Of a stretch of DNA of 64,000 bases, positions 41,015 through 52,020 are shown piece after piece. The position numbers and the translations under genes are program-made. Origin of the DNA: Prorocentrum cordatum (Eukaryota > Sar > Dinophyceae > Prorocentrales > Prorocentraceae). Each line of letters begins with the position of its first letter. Within the stretch, counting starts at the first letter, position 1. Under the pieces are notes generated by a model. That model worked only from the letters and a program-made list of their open reading frames with translations, was not told the origin of the DNA and made no database searches. The DNA is taken from assembly GCA_963575745.1 (NCBI GenBank), contig CAUYUJ010018898.1, forward strand, positions 20,848-84,847. The letters are read 5' to 3'.

Positions 41015-42140
41015 CGGCAAAATTGAGAACAGGGGGGGGCGTGCGAGCAGTGCAAATAATGACGACCAATTTTGGTCGCTGGACTTGCACCACGACTTGG
41101 ACAGTCGTGAACGTAACGTGGAGATGCGAGACAGAGGGAGCAGAATGTGTCTCAATACCAAGCACTACGTTCAAGCAGCGACCAGTAGAGCAGAGGCAGC
41201 ACAGGGAGGGGTGAACACAGCAAACGCGCGATGTCGAAGCTGATTCACCCACAGAACATGCAGTTAGCAGTGGAGCATGGAACAACTACTGGAACGCAGA
41301 TGCGAAAGCGCGGCGACACACTCGCGCACACAGCCCCGTCCTCGAGAAAGGTGCACCTTTCTGCCGATCCTGTAGGGTCGCTCGCGCGAGAGGCGCTTGC
41401 GCCAGAAGCATACGCGCGTTGTGCGCACGCTTAGATTCCAGCACGGGGAAGGGCACCGTCAAACACGACGAGATCCTGGACAGAAGACCACTATGGATCA
41501 GATCGAGACTTGTCGGCATGTCCATTATGTTGGTGCCACTCTGGATGTCTCTCGTGCGTATCTTTTAGCTTTGGCGCCTGTTGGGCAGCCTTGGATCTTT
41601 CTGAACCGTTTAAATGGACCTGACCAGGTCGCCTGGAGACGCTCTTAAGCCGTTGTGGGTGCCTCTTGGATAGCATCTGCAGACCTTGCGAAGGTCTGCT
41701 GGGCCCTCGTGGGGTCTCGGGGCCCTTTCGGAGTTTTCTCGGGCTGCATTAGCGCAGTCTTGAGGCTTGCTTGAGACGTCATGGATCCAGGTTCGGCATT
41801 TCTTGGTGCCCTCCTGGCAACCTCCACAGCTTTCTTGAACGATTGCTGACCTGATAAAGCGAATTCGCCAGCCCCACGGGCCACAAGAATGCTGGATCGA
41901 CCCTCCACACAGGTAACTCAGGTCAGAGCGTTTGGGTATCTAGCCTGCGCGGACGCGAGGGCGGTCCTGGGTGTTTTGTTCGTGGTCCTGGGGCCCGGCG
42001 AGCGCCCCCACAAGCCGTACGTAATCAACGAAAAACCTCGGAAGCCCCCAGCTTTCTGATAAGTTTCCCAAGCCGTCCCCAAAGACACAAAAAAATTAAC
42101 TCGGTGCGACCCCAATTGTGGGAAAGTTTTCTATTGCTGG
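41015..42140. other. Intergenic, no recognisable gene
   Basis: Unique sequence with a few CTTGGGGCC words (41690-41790, family R-like) and a possible diverged family E patch (41965-42005). No supported coding sequence. Confidence 0.4.
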
Positions 42141-42147
42141 GCGCAGT

Positions 42148-42270
42148 GCTTGGTATTGCCTGGCTTTGCTTGGCATTGCTCGGCATTGCTTGGCATTGCT
42201 TGGCATTGCTTAGTATTGCCTGGCTTTGCTTGGCATTGCTCGGCATTGCTTGGCATTGCTTGGCATGAAG
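42148..42270. repeat. 10-bp tandem repeat (TTGGCATTGC)n
   Basis: About twelve units with TGGCTTTGCC and CGGCATTGC variants. Confidence 0.93.
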
Positions 42271-42379
42271 CACCCGGGGAACACGGGAAAAACGGGGAAA
42301 CCGAGGAATCTCGACGGAACGGGCAAAGTAAGCACCCGAGGCACCAACCTCTAACCAAGTGGAAGCCCCTTAGGCAAGC

Positions 42380-42482
42380 CTGATTGGAGACCTTCTCAGA
42401 AGGCTGGAGCGCTTCTGAGAAGCCCCGCCACCTTCTGAGAAGGCCTTCTCCTTCTCACTTCCCCCCCTCGCGCGCCGCCGAG
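42380..42482 (+). mobile_element. Family J element, 3' part (copy 3), possible intron end
   Basis: Carries TTCTGAGAAGCCCCGCCACC, TTCTGAGAAGGCCTTCTCCT and TCTCACTTCCCCCCCTCGCG, CGCCGCC, matching the pyrimidine-rich right end of the other J copies. The left terminal repeat is missing or decayed. It is followed at 42485 by GAG and an open plus-strand frame. Confidence 0.7.
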
Positions 42483-42485
42483 TGC

Positions 42486-42749
42486 GGTTTGGAGGTCGTA
42501 TATCTCGGGTCTCCGGCAGTCGTTCGGGACGATCTGCGGGCCCACCCCGGCGAGGCGAGCTACTGGCACCCCTCCCGAGGCTGGAGAGCCGCCGAGAACC
42601 GACGAACAAACGCCCGAAGGCCTCGACCCTCGAACCCGAAATTCCCCCCCGCCGCTCGCCGCCGACCCAGGGCGCCGATTGGAATGCTGGGGTCTGCGGG
42701 GGGCGTCCCGCGGTGGTCCCGGGGGTGCCTCTGCGGTTGCTCGGGTTGA
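42486..42749 (+). CDS. Possible exon following a J element (hypothetical)
   Basis: Immediately after the J element the plus strand reads CGLEVVYLGSPAVVRDDLRA, HPGEASYWHPSRGWRAAENR before becoming Arg/Pro-rich. The alternation of hydrophobic and charged residues looks coding up to about 42620. The junction ...CGCCGCCGAG would serve as a 3' splice site. No upstream exon or known domain was found, and the opposite strand is also open, so this is tentative. Confidence 0.3.
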   Translation, partial: GLEVVYLGSPAVVRDDLRAHPGEASYWHPSRGWRAAENRRTNARRPRPSNPKFPPAARRRPRAPIGMLGSAGGVPRWSRGCLCGCSG

Positions 42750-42845
42750 TCAGGTGGGTCACCTCTATGACCACGTAGCCCCGGGCCATCGCTGGGGGAG
42801 CAGCGGCGCCGCCGCTGCCCTCCTGCCGCCGGGGCAGCACGAGTC

Positions 42846-43080
42846 CTCCTCCTCTTCCGCCGCCTTTTCCTCCTCCTCCTCCTCCTCCTCCTCCTCCTCC
42901 TCCTTTTTCCTCCTCCTCCTCCTCCTCCTCCTCGCCCTCTTCCTCCTCCTCCTCCTCCTCCTCCTCCTCCTCCTCCTCCTCCTCCTCCTCCTCCTCCTCC
43001 TCCTCCTCCTCCTCCTCCTCCTCCTCATCCTCCTCCTCCTCCTCATCCTCCTCGTCCTCCTCCTCCTCCTTCTCCGCCTC
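42846..43080. repeat. (TCC)n microsatellite
   Basis: About 235 bp of TCC with TTTTTCC and GCC interruptions. It lies just upstream of a J element. Confidence 0.93.
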
Positions 43081-43104
43081 ATCCACATTTTTGTCCTGCA
43101 AAAC

Positions 43105-43287
43105 GCGGCGCACCCGGGGGGAAGCGAGAAGGGGCGGGCCTTTTTCAGATGGATTTGAGGTTCCCTGGTCTTCTGGGAAATTTGTCAAGGTTTCCCAGAA
43201 GACACAGAGGACCGTCTGACCTTCTGAAAAGCCCCGCCGCCTTCTGAGAAAGCCTTTTCCTTCTCACGTTCACCCCTTGCTCGCCAC
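43105..43287 (+). mobile_element. Family J element, copy 2
   Basis: 183 bp. Left end GCGGCGCACCCGGGGGGAAG, CGAGAAGGGGCGGGCC; right end TTCTGAGAAAGCCTTTTCCT, TCTCACGTTCACCCCTTGCT, CGCCACC. The middle contains its own imperfect mirror GGTCTTCTGGGAAATTTGTC / AAGGTTTCCCAGAAGAC. Confidence 0.78.
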
Positions 43288-43569
43288 CGAAAATCGGGCA
43301 GGGACAATCACAGAAACTACACCCCACCAGCCCTTGGGGCGACAGGTGGTCTAAGGAGGGTCTCTTCCCCCTTTCATGAGCCTTCTACCCTTCGGGGAGG
43401 GGAACCCTTCCCATCCCCTCCCTGAGGTTTTTTGGGGGGAGGGGGCCCGATATGTCAGAGGGTCCTTTCCTCGGCCCCTGGGAGGGTTAATTTCTGACCC
43501 CCCTCACGCGGATCGTGGCCCCCGAAGGGGGGAGCCACATCGAGGACACCCCATCTTTTGACCGACCGT

Positions 43570-43790
43570 TTCCAAAATGGCCCCAAGAGGCGCTCCAGGG
43601 CTCCCAAGTGGCCCCCAAGAGGGCTCCAAGAGCGCCCCTAGAGGCCCCAAGAGGCCCCCGAAAGCCCTCCGAGAGCCCAAAATGACCTCCAAGATGGCTC
43701 AGATAGCCTAAGCTGGCTCAAGATGGCCCCCAAGATGCTCCAAGCGGCCCCAAGACCGTTCCGAAACGGCTCGAGATGGCCACGGAGCCT
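43570..43790 (+). repeat. Family R degenerate repeat block
   Basis: CCCCAAGAGGCGC, CAAGATGGCTC-type words; includes CTGGCTCAAGATGGC, a chance likeness to part of the dinoflagellate spliced leader. Confidence 0.7.
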
Positions 43791-43794
43791 CCCA

Positions 43795-44855
43795 CCTCGC
43801 TGCTTGACTATGCCGTGCAGGACGGGCGGGCTACGCGCCGACGGAAGGAAAAAACAGCGAGCAGGAACAGCCCCATCAGAAGCCCCGCTGAGCTCAACGC
43901 GGCCAAAATGGCGCGGAACCTGGACCTGGTGACGACTTCCCCAGGTAAAGCCAGAATGTCGGCACACCCATAACGAGAAGAGTCCCCATGCAGGGCTGGT
44001 GAGGATACTTTTTGGTTAGCGGGCGCGCGAAACGAGTCGAACGCCGAGCGTGCTAGGGCGGGCCGCGCCAGTAGCGAAGTGAAAAGCAGTGCAGGTGGCG
44101 AAGCGCGAGGAGCCAAAAAACTGGTGGGGATACTTTTTTTTTACGGCCGCAGGCGAACGCGCCAGCGGCGGGCGAAGAAGGTCGGGCCGCGACCGGCTTA
44201 AATTACCGACGGCTAACGCGCGCGACTAGGCGGCCACAGCGGCGCCGGATGCAGCAAGCAGCAACTGCGGCGAGGGCGAGGCTGACCCCAGGGAGAGCTG
44301 AACCCAGGGCAGAGCTGCAAGGTGACCCAGGGAAACCCAGGAAGCCAAATTAGCCAAACCTGACACGCGCTGCCAAAATGGCGCGAAATCAGAAAAGGCG
44401 CCAGCCGAAGCGTCGCACACCGACAGATCAAGTAAAGACCGCTCAAAGGTAGGTAAACCTGCGTCCCAGGAGCAATCATGTGCACTGTGGTCCATGCATA
44501 GCATAGCAAGACCTGTGAATACATAGCAAGTCAACCGAGCAGGATGGACCACACCCAATGCCAAATATGTACCCAGGGTGCTCGTGCGCAGCCAATGGCG
44601 AGTGACACCGGGACAATGAAGGCGGCGCCGGCGGATGCGACGCACGACCAACAGTCATCCGAAGTGCGCCACCTGTGACACCGGTGGACCTGTTGGCAAC
44701 GCCAGGAGCCAAGTAGGATAGACCACACCCGACCCTGTCGCGACCGCACAGAAACTAAGCTGCATAAGGCTGCCCGCTGGAAGGCCGGGTCACGGCCACA
44801 CCCAGGAGAAGCCAGAGTGAATTAAGGTGAAACATGGGCGGGCGCGCCCGCGGCT
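43795..44855. other. 3' flank of the repeat-protein gene; no gene recognised
   Basis: The phrase GGTGAGGATACTTTTTGG / GGTGGGGATACTTTTTTTTT occurs at about 44001 and 44124, and again as GGTGGGGATACGCG at about 51318, on the other side of the 45-51 kb locus. ATGGACCACACCCAATGCC and ATAGACCACACCCGACCC form a second small repeat (44545, 44718). Confidence 0.45.
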
Positions 44856-46587
44856 TTAGGTGGCGACCTTCCACTGTTTCTGGTCCTTCCTGGGTGCGCG
44901 GCGATCAGCGTGGCCCTTCGCCGCCTGGCGCCCCCTGCCCGCGCCGCCACTTCCACCCAGGTACCGAAGCCGCAACTGCGCCCAGTCAACGCCGAGGTCC
45001 AGCGCGTCGCCCATGGCCCGCACGCCGCAGTTATGGCTGCGGAAGGAGGACAGGAAATTGACGCACGTTTGCTGGTCGCGCCGCCGCGGGTCGAGCGCGC
45101 CTTTGCTGCCAGGCATGGCGCGCTGCTGGGCGAACGCGTGCCAGGCGCCTGTGAACCTCGCCCCCAGGGTGACCTGAAGCCGCTTTATCGACTCGCCAGG
45201 TGTCTCCCCGGGGGGGTCCCACTGGATGCCGCCGATCTTAGCTTTATATAGCTGCTGCCCCGTGTCTGGGTCCAAAGGTTCTGGACAGTGACGCGCGGCG
45301 GGGCCCGCTACCAGGGGCGGGGTGGTCAGCGGCTGGTCCTCGGCGCGGCGCCTGCTGCTGCTTCTGCGGCTGCTGCTGCTGCGTCCGCCGCCTGCCGTCT
45401 GCCGCCCACCAGACCCGCCAGCGCGGTCGGCGTCGCTACAAGCCAGGTTTCGGCCCAGGGGCGGCGGGGAGACTGGCGGGTCGCCAGTCACAGAGGCTAG
45501 GCAGGGCGTCCACCTGCTGCCACGAAGACGCGCTGGGGGGACGTTCCGGCCGCGCTGCCGTCGTTCCTCGGCGCTCGAGCTCGCGCCATTGCCAGGGAGG
45601 GAGGGGCCAGGGCAGGTAGTGTCAGCCAGGGGAGTGCGGCGGTGGGTGGTTGCCTGTTCCTGTTCTTGCCCATGCTCCCATTCCTGCGCTGGCGCCACTT
45701 CCGCGCCCCCCCCGTGGGCGGCCGGCAGCTCCTGCTCATCGGGCTCTTCCGGCTCCTGCTCCGAATGCTGCTCACGTTCGCTGCTCTGCGACTGTTCCGA
45801 CCGGTTGGGCCCGCCGCCGGAATCGCCTATGGCTTCGCGAGGCGCGGCGGCTACTGGGGCACGGAAGCCCGGCGGGGACTTGCGGGTTGGCGCGGGCCGC
45901 ACGGTTGGCCGCCAGGTGAAAGCCGAGCCGCATCCAGCAGCTGGGGCGGAGAGGAGCGCTGCACTGTGGTAAGCGGGGGCAGGCCCCTCCCGCTGGCGCT
46001 CGCCTTCAGACCCGCGCCCGCCCTCGTCCACGAGCGCGCCCCCATCAGTCGCAGCGTGACTTTCGCCATGTGTGGGAGTGCTGCGGGTCGCACCTGGCCC
46101 AGGCACGTTGTCAGACACCGTTTCTTTCGCCAGGACGGGAGTCGCCTTCCCAAGCGCGGCCCGGCCTTCGAGAGGGAGTGGCTGCGGTGCGCTGTCCGTT
46201 CGGGCGGATTCGCTGACAGGGGAACGAGGGCGAATGGGCGCGAAGGGACTTCCCTCGACAAGCTGGCGGATGGCCTCGATGTCCTGCCTCTGCAAGGCAT
46301 GTTCGTGGTTCCCCAGCGAGGGGTGTTCGAAAGTACCAGGGACGGCGGCGGGCGGAGTCGCAGCGGGGCGTTGTTGGGTCTCGCCGCCAACCAGATGTAT
46401 CGACAGCCCCAGGCTTCCCAAGCAATGGGCTCCGCATCGGCCGTCGGCCACGGGGATGGCCTCGGAGGCGCTGGCTGGAGGGTCTGCGCCGATCGCAAAC
46501 ACGCGCCCGTCTGTGGCCCGCGCGCACCTTCCAGGAGTCAAGCGAAACCTCCAATCGTGAGCGCCCAGGGCCTCTGTCAGTCACACT
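44856..46587 (-). CDS. Hypothetical protein, C-terminal part of the 119-residue-repeat gene
   Basis: A minus-strand open region of about 575 codons ending in a TAA at 44856-44858. It starts after an in-frame TGA near 46590 and reads LTEALGAHDWRFRLTPGRCA, then ADGRCGAHCLGSLGLSIHLV, NHEHALQRQDIEAIRQLVEG, a long Gly/Glu/Gln/Pro-rich region, and a compact C-terminal segment with IGGIQWDPPGETPGESIKRL, QVTLGARFTGAWHAFAQQRA, CVNFLSSFRSHNCGVRAMGD and LGVDWAQLRLRYLG, then a basic tail. The final 110 residues look like a folded domain. The frame differs from the repeat region just upstream, so a frameshift or intron lies at about 46590. No known family recognised. Confidence 0.5.
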
Positions 46588-46595
46588 TTCGCGCA

Positions 46596-49500
46596 CCCCC
46601 ACGACGCGGGAACTGTAACATCTGACGGCCGCGTTTGGATTTACGACCTCCTGGCTGTCTGTTGCGCGCGGAATGTATCCGATCTCCGCAGTGCCGCCCG
46701 CAGCATTCCGAACTGCCGTCGCGATGCTGTTGCCAGGAGAGTGCGCCATTTCGGGCGCACATTCGGCGTCCGCCAAGACTCTGCTCCCAGGGCGCTGGTA
46801 GGAGTGAGGGGACGCAATTTCGGCCGCATCTTCCGCCTCAACAACGAGACCGCCCCCGGGACGCTGATAGGAGTGAGGGGTTGTAGGAACGCCTGCTTGG
46901 TTGTCTCCTGGAAGGAAAGGCACCGGCGCGCCGTGGCTGACGACCGCCTGTTCGGTCTGTAGCTCTCCCAGGGGACTACTGCAGCTGAAGGCCGCACGTT
47001 TCAGCGTGAACTCCTGACTCTCTATGCTGCGAGGAAGCTCGAGATATCCTCCATCATCCGCTCGGGGAGGCGTCGTGGACCTCCATTCGGGAGGAGGCCG
47101 GTCTCCGAGCGCACGCGCGCCCTCTGCGGCATTCCCGACTGTCGCCACGATACTGTTGCCAGGGGGGGACGCAATTTCGGCCACATCTTCCGCCTCAACA
47201 ACGAGACCGCCCCCGGGACGCTGATAGGATTGAGGGGCTGTAGGAACGCCTGCTTGGTTGTCTCCTGGACGGGATGGCAGCGGCGCGCTGTGGCCGACGA
47301 CCACCTGTTCGGTTTGTGGCTCTCCCAGGGCACTATTGCAGCTGAAGGCCGCACGTTCCAGTGTGAACTCCTGACTCTCTATGCTGCGAGGAGGCTCGAG
47401 ATATCCTCCATCATCCGCTCGGGGAGGCGTCGTGGACCTCCTTTCGGGAGCAGGCCGGTCTCCGAGCGCGGGCGCGCCCTCTGCGGCATTCCCGACTGTC
47501 GCCACGATACTGTTGCCAGGGGGGCACGCAATTTCGGCCGCATCTTCCGCCTCAACAACGAGACCGCGCCAGGGACGCTGATAGGAGTGAGGGGTTGTAG
47601 GAACGCCTGCTTGGTCATTTCTTGGAGGGGAAGGCACCGGCGCGCTGTGGCTGACGACCACCTGTTCGGGCCGCAGCACTCCCAGGGGACTACTGCAGCT
47701 GAAGGCCGCACGTTCCAGTGTGAACTCCTGACCCTCGATGTTGCGAGGAGGCTCGAGATATCCTCCACCATCCGCTCGGGGAGGCGTCGTGGACCTCTTC
47801 TCGGGAGGAGGCTGGTCTCCGACCGCGGGCGCTCCCTCAGCAGCACTCCCACCTGTCGCCACGATACTGTTGCCAGGGGGGGCGCAATTTCGGCCGCATC
47901 TTCCGCCTCAACAAAAAGACCGCCCCCGGGACGCTGATAGGAGTGAGGGGCTGTGGGAACGCCTGCTTGGTTGTGTCCTGGACGGCAAGGCACCGGCGCG
48001 CTGCGGCTGACGACCACCTGTTCGGTTTGTAGCTCCCCCAGGAGACTACTGCTGCTGAAGGCCGCACGTTCCAGTGTGAACTCCTGACTCTCTATGCTGC
48101 GAGGAGGCTCGAGATATCCTCCACCATCCGCTCGGGGAGGCGTCGTGGACCTCCTTTCGGGAGCAGGCCGGTCTCCGAGCGCGGGCGCGCCCTCTGCGGC
48201 ATTCCCGACTGTCGCCACGATTCTGCTGCCAGAGGGGGACGCAATTTCGGCCACATCTTCCGCCTCAACAACGAGACCGCGCCAGGGACGCTGATAGGAG
48301 TGAGGGGTTGTAGGAACGCCTGCTTGGTTGTCTCCTGGACGGGAAGGCACCGGCGCGCTGTGGCCGGCGACCACCTATTCGGTCTGTAGCTCTCCCAGGG
48401 GACTACTGCAGCTGAAGGCCGCACGTTCCAATGTGAACTCCTGACCCTCGATGTTGCGAGGAGGCTCGAGATATCCTCCATCATCCGCTCGGGGAGGCGT
48501 CGTGGACCTCCCTTCGGGAGGAGGGCGGTCTCCGAGCGTAGGCGCGCCCTCTGCGGCATCCCCACCTGCCGCCACGATACTGTTGCCAAGGGGGGGGCGC
48601 AATTTCGGCCGCATCTTCCGCCTCAACAACGAGACCGCCCCCGGGACGCTGATAGGAGTGCGGGGCTGTAGGAGCTCCTGTTTGGTCATTTCCTGGAGGG
48701 GAAGGCACCGGAGCGCGGTGGCTGACGACAACCTGTTCGGTCCGTAGCACTCCCAAGGGACTACTGCAGCTGAAGGCCGCACGTTCCAGTGTGAACTCCT
48801 GACTCTCTATGCTGCGAGGAGGCTCGAGATACCCTCCATCCACCGCTCGGGAAGGCGTCGTGGACCTGATCTCGGGAGGAGGCCGGTCTCCGACCGCAGG
48901 CGCGCCCTCCGCGGAGCCACCACCTGTCACCGTGACACTGCTACTAGGAATGGGCGCGCTGTCGGGGGCATATTCGGCCTCCACCAAGACTCTGTGCCTA
49001 GGACGCTGATATGAATGAGGAGCTGTAGGAACGCCTGTCTGCCTGTCTCTGACAGAAGGAAGAACCGACCCGCTGCGGCTGACCACCGCGTGCTCTGTCT
49101 GTAACTCTCCCTGGCGACTGATACAGCTAACGGCCGCTGGTTGGCGACTGTCTTCAGGCGAAACGCCACCTCCATATTTGCAGCAATCGTCAACCTCAGA
49201 TTTACGATTGTCTTCAAGCGGGTCGGTTCTGCGCCCTGGGAGCGCGCTCGCGACGGCGTCCGCCGCGCGCCCAGCAGCCTGGGCCAGGGCCGCGACGGCC
49301 GTCCAGAGGGAGGCCTGCGCAGCCTTTGCGGCGGCAGCGGCGCAGGCACACGCGGCGGCGGCGGCGGCTGCGTCGGGCGCAGCACCGGCGCCGACTGCGC
49401 GGACGCTTGGGGCGTCAGCAGCGTCGGCGGCGAAGGCGGCGCGGAGCGCGGGCCGCCGGACACGGACGGCGCCAACTCGCCCGAGGGCGTCGGCTGCGTC

Positions 49501-50850
49501 CGCGGCCCTGGCTGGTGCGCGCGCGCGGGCCGCCGTAGCCACGCCGGCCCCCCAGAAGGCGCTGGCGGCGGAGGCCGCGGCGGCAGCCATCGCCAGCGGC
49601 GCCAGCGGCGTTGGCGGCGCAAACGGCGGCGGGCGCGCCCAAGGGAGAGGACGCCTCCGACGCGTTGGCAGCGCCAACCGCGTGGGCCGCGCTGGCGAGC
49701 CCAGGGGGGCGGCCGCCGGCCGCGGAAGCAGCGCCCAGGCGGCGCTGATTCGCAGCACGCCCTTGTCGGCGCCGCCGCGCCGCCGCAGTCTCCATCGCCC
49801 GGGGCTGAACGCCAAACACGCACGGGGGGAGCGCGCCGTCTTGACTGCCAGGATTACCAGGGCTGCGACTGAAGGTCGCCCTTTCACTCTGCACTGCCAG
49901 GCATCTGCTTGGGACCCCGCTACTTCCTCGGCTGAAGGCCGAATTGTTACTCGTACTGTCGCCAGGAAACACGGGATTAATCGGCGAATCCGAAGTGGGA
50001 TTGATCGGCATGCTGGGGACTGGATCTGCCTGAGATGCTGGCTGCGCTGCACGGCAACGACCCAGGGGCAGCTGAAGGCTGCACTTCCAGTGAAAGAATC
50101 ATCCAGATAGTCGTCAGTCGCCCTGGTCACCACGGCTGGAGCCGCCTCGAAATTCTGAGTTCCTGGTCCCCTGAGGCTGGTGCTGCTGCAGCTGCTTCGG
50201 CTGCTGTTGCTGCCGCTGCTGCCCTGCTGGTGCGTCTGCCCGCTGGGAGCCTGTTGGTGCTGCAGCGGCGCGGCCGCGGCGGCGCCAGCCGCGGCGGGCC
50301 CAAGCGCGGCAGCGCGGGCCACGGCGGCCGCGGCGCCGGCCGCGTGGCCCGCGAGCGTCGGCGCCTCTCCAGCCGCGGCCCGGCGCGGCGGCGGCGGCGG
50401 CGGCCGCCGCGGCGACTGGCGGCCCGCAGGGGCGGCGGCGGCGGCAACCGCCCGGCCCCGGAGCCCGCGGAACAGGCCCCAGCGGCGCCCCGGCGCGGCG
50501 GCGCCGCGGAGCCAGCGGCCCAATTCGCAGGCGGAGCGGCGGCGCAGCGCCGGCGCCCGGCGCCAGGCCGCGGCGCCCGGCGCCAGCGGCGCCTGCCGGC
50601 GCCAGCGGCGTCGGCGGCGAGCCCGCGGCGCCACAAGGCGGACGGCGGCGCCCGCGGAGCCGACGGCGCCGCCGGCGCAGGGGCCGCCAGCGGCGCCGGC
50701 GGCGGCCCGCGCCGCAGAGAGGCTGGGGGGCCGCGGCGCCAGCCGCCGCGGCGTGCGGCGCGGCCTGCGGCGGGCGGCGGCCGCGGCGAGCCGCGGGGGC
50801 GGCAGCGCCGGCGGCACTAAGCCGCAGCAAGGGTCGGCCCGCGCAGCCAT
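46596..50850 (-). CDS. Large Ala/Pro-rich protein with tandem 119-residue repeats (hypothetical, possibly broken)
   Basis: From an ATG at 50848-50850 the minus strand is open through an Ala/Arg/Pro/Gly-rich region (50850-50170), a Gln/Ser-rich linker, scattered degenerate repeat cores (GSAAFSCPW, near 50080), a second Ala-rich region (49750-49230), then six or more tandem 119-residue units (49150-46700). Each unit includes RSTTPPRADGGYLEPPRSIE, SQEFTLERAAFSCSSPLG, APVPSRPGDNQAGVP, PHSYQRPGGGLVVEAEDAAE. Two single-base indels in a G run (deletion near 47876-47882, insertion near 48590-48598) cancel each other; the section between them reads in a shifted but still open frame. Function unknown; low complexity suggests a structural or disordered protein. 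Confidence 0.45.
46700..49150 (-). repeat. 357-bp tandem repeat, six near-identical copies plus divergent edge copies
   Basis: The anchor TCTATGCTGCGAGG (or TCGATGTTGCGAGG) occurs at 47021, 47378, 47735, 48091, 48448 and 48806, intervals 357, 357, 356, 357 and 358 bp. 357 bp is exactly 119 codons. The outermost units differ from the inner ones: they read CACCAAGACTCTG / CGCCAAGACTCTG where the inner ones read CTCAACAACGAGACCG. Confidence 0.95.
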
Positions 50851-50859
50851 GCTGCCAGC

Positions 50860-51460
50860 AGGGGCGGCAGCCACGGCGGCGGGCCGCGCGGGCCGCGCGC
50901 CGCGCTGTCAGCAGGGGCCGCGCGGGGGGCCCGCGGCGGCGGCCCCGGCCGAGCAGCCGGCCGCCGCGGCGGGGGCGGCGCAGGCGGCAGCCAAGTGCAG
51001 CGGCAGGCCAGGCGGCGGCGCCGCGGCGGCCACGGCAGCCGCGCCATGAACAAAAAACCCAAGAACCAAAGCGGTGCCAGCTCGGCGTGCGGCCGCCGCC
51101 CGCCGCTGCTGCCGCCAGCAAGCCGTGCGCGCCGACGGCGACATCAAAGCGCTTGCGACACAGAGACCCACGGCCGCGCGAGGGCTCACCGTGGGGATCG
51201 TGCGAGAAGAAAGAAAGCCTGCTGCAGGCGCGCACGCCTCGGGCCAGCCCCTCGGCAGCAGACAAGCACGAAACCGCAGGGCGACGGTTTCGTACTTGAG
51301 CCAGAGGGGGCTACGGACTGGTGGGGATACGCGAAGCGTTCGAGTTCCATTAAAAGGACGCGCTAAAGGCTCATTTCCAAAGCAGCGAGTATTGCAAAGG
51401 GTCCCACATATTGTAAAGAAAGGCGATTCTCAAACCAAAAATGAACATGTTTTTGTTAAC
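50860..51460. other. GC-extreme upstream region of the repeat gene
   Basis: Both strands are open as Ala/Arg/Gly-rich text to about 51250. A plus-strand frame ends DGFVLEPEGATDWWGYAKRS near 51350. The 51380-51460 stretch is AT-richer. A promoter could lie here for the minus-strand gene but no motif supports one. Confidence 0.35.
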
Positions 51461-51462
51461 CC

Positions 51463-51625
51463 TCTGGGCCATAACGCGCGTTCTGCCCCCTGCCCTCCCC
51501 CTCCCTCCCCCCCAACCATGACGAAACGCTCCCCCCCATCAGTGCGTCCCCGGCACTGTCGCAGTGCGTATGGCACCACAGGCTTAGGGGTGGCGCTTCC
51601 CGTCCCCTCATATTCCCCCCCATAA
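51463..51625 (-). repeat. Dispersed repeat family O, copy 2 (inverted)
   Basis: Reverse complement of 9831-9995: ACCCTCTGGGCCATAACGCG, ACCATGACGAAACGCTCCC, GTCGCAGTGCGT and CCCATAACG. It directly abuts the family B copy at 51636. Confidence 0.65.
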
Positions 51626-51635
51626 CGTTCGTGAT

Positions 51636-51798
51636 CAGGGGAACGACAAATAGCATAAACATAAAAACTCGGAGTTATCGGATCGGCGCTGGACCCTCCT
51701 CCCTGGCGCGCGGAGCGCGCCAGGGGGCTCCAGCGCGGATCTGAGAAACCCCAGCAGACCTCCGAGTTTTTATGTTTATGCCATTTTTCGTTCCCCTA
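51636..51798 (+). mobile_element. Family B foldback element, copy 3 (complete)
   Basis: 163 bp. Ends CAGGGGAACGACAAATAGCA and its complement TGCCATTTTTCGTTCCCCTA. The arms run through AACATAAAAACTCGGAG and GATCGGCGCTGGA, with the invariant hairpin TGGCGCGCGGAGCGCGCCA at the centre. The GCC-rich segment after the hairpin in other copies is missing here. Both flanks carry CCATAAC in inverted orientation. Confidence 0.88.
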
Positions 51799-52020
51799 GT
51801 TATGGCCGCGAAAAAGAATACACTCGATGCGAACAGTGTGCCGTCAGCGTGCCGTGCCGAATCCGTGCCCGCAGAGCCTGCGTTGTGCCGTGCGGCGGAG
51901 CCCTGGCATTGCGAGACAAAGTACCGCCCGTGCTGCGCCGCTCCGTGCTCTGCCGTGCCGTACCGTACCCGCGTGAAAGGGCCCCCGAGCCGCCCGGGCC
52001 GGCTACTTCTTCCTGCTGTT

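Noticed and set aside
41686-41800. Separate gene at 41.0-41.9 kb
   Set aside because: Short frames on both strands without domain or codon pattern; family R-like words present.
43708-43725. CTGGCTCAAGATGG resembles the end of the dinoflagellate spliced leader (TTGGCTCAAG)
   Set aside because: Only about nine bases match, and the site is inside a family R block whose CTCAAGATGGCC words explain it. No full spliced-leader sequence occurs in the window.
46440-46500. ADGRCGAHCLG as an OTU-type cysteine protease active-site motif
   Set aside because: Asp-Gly-X-Cys fits loosely, but the aromatic residues usually following the Cys and a later catalytic His context are not recognisable.
51636-51798. 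Target duplication of the B element from inverted CCATAAC flanks
   Set aside because: The two words are inverted, not direct, so they extend the terminal inverted repeat rather than mark a target duplication.
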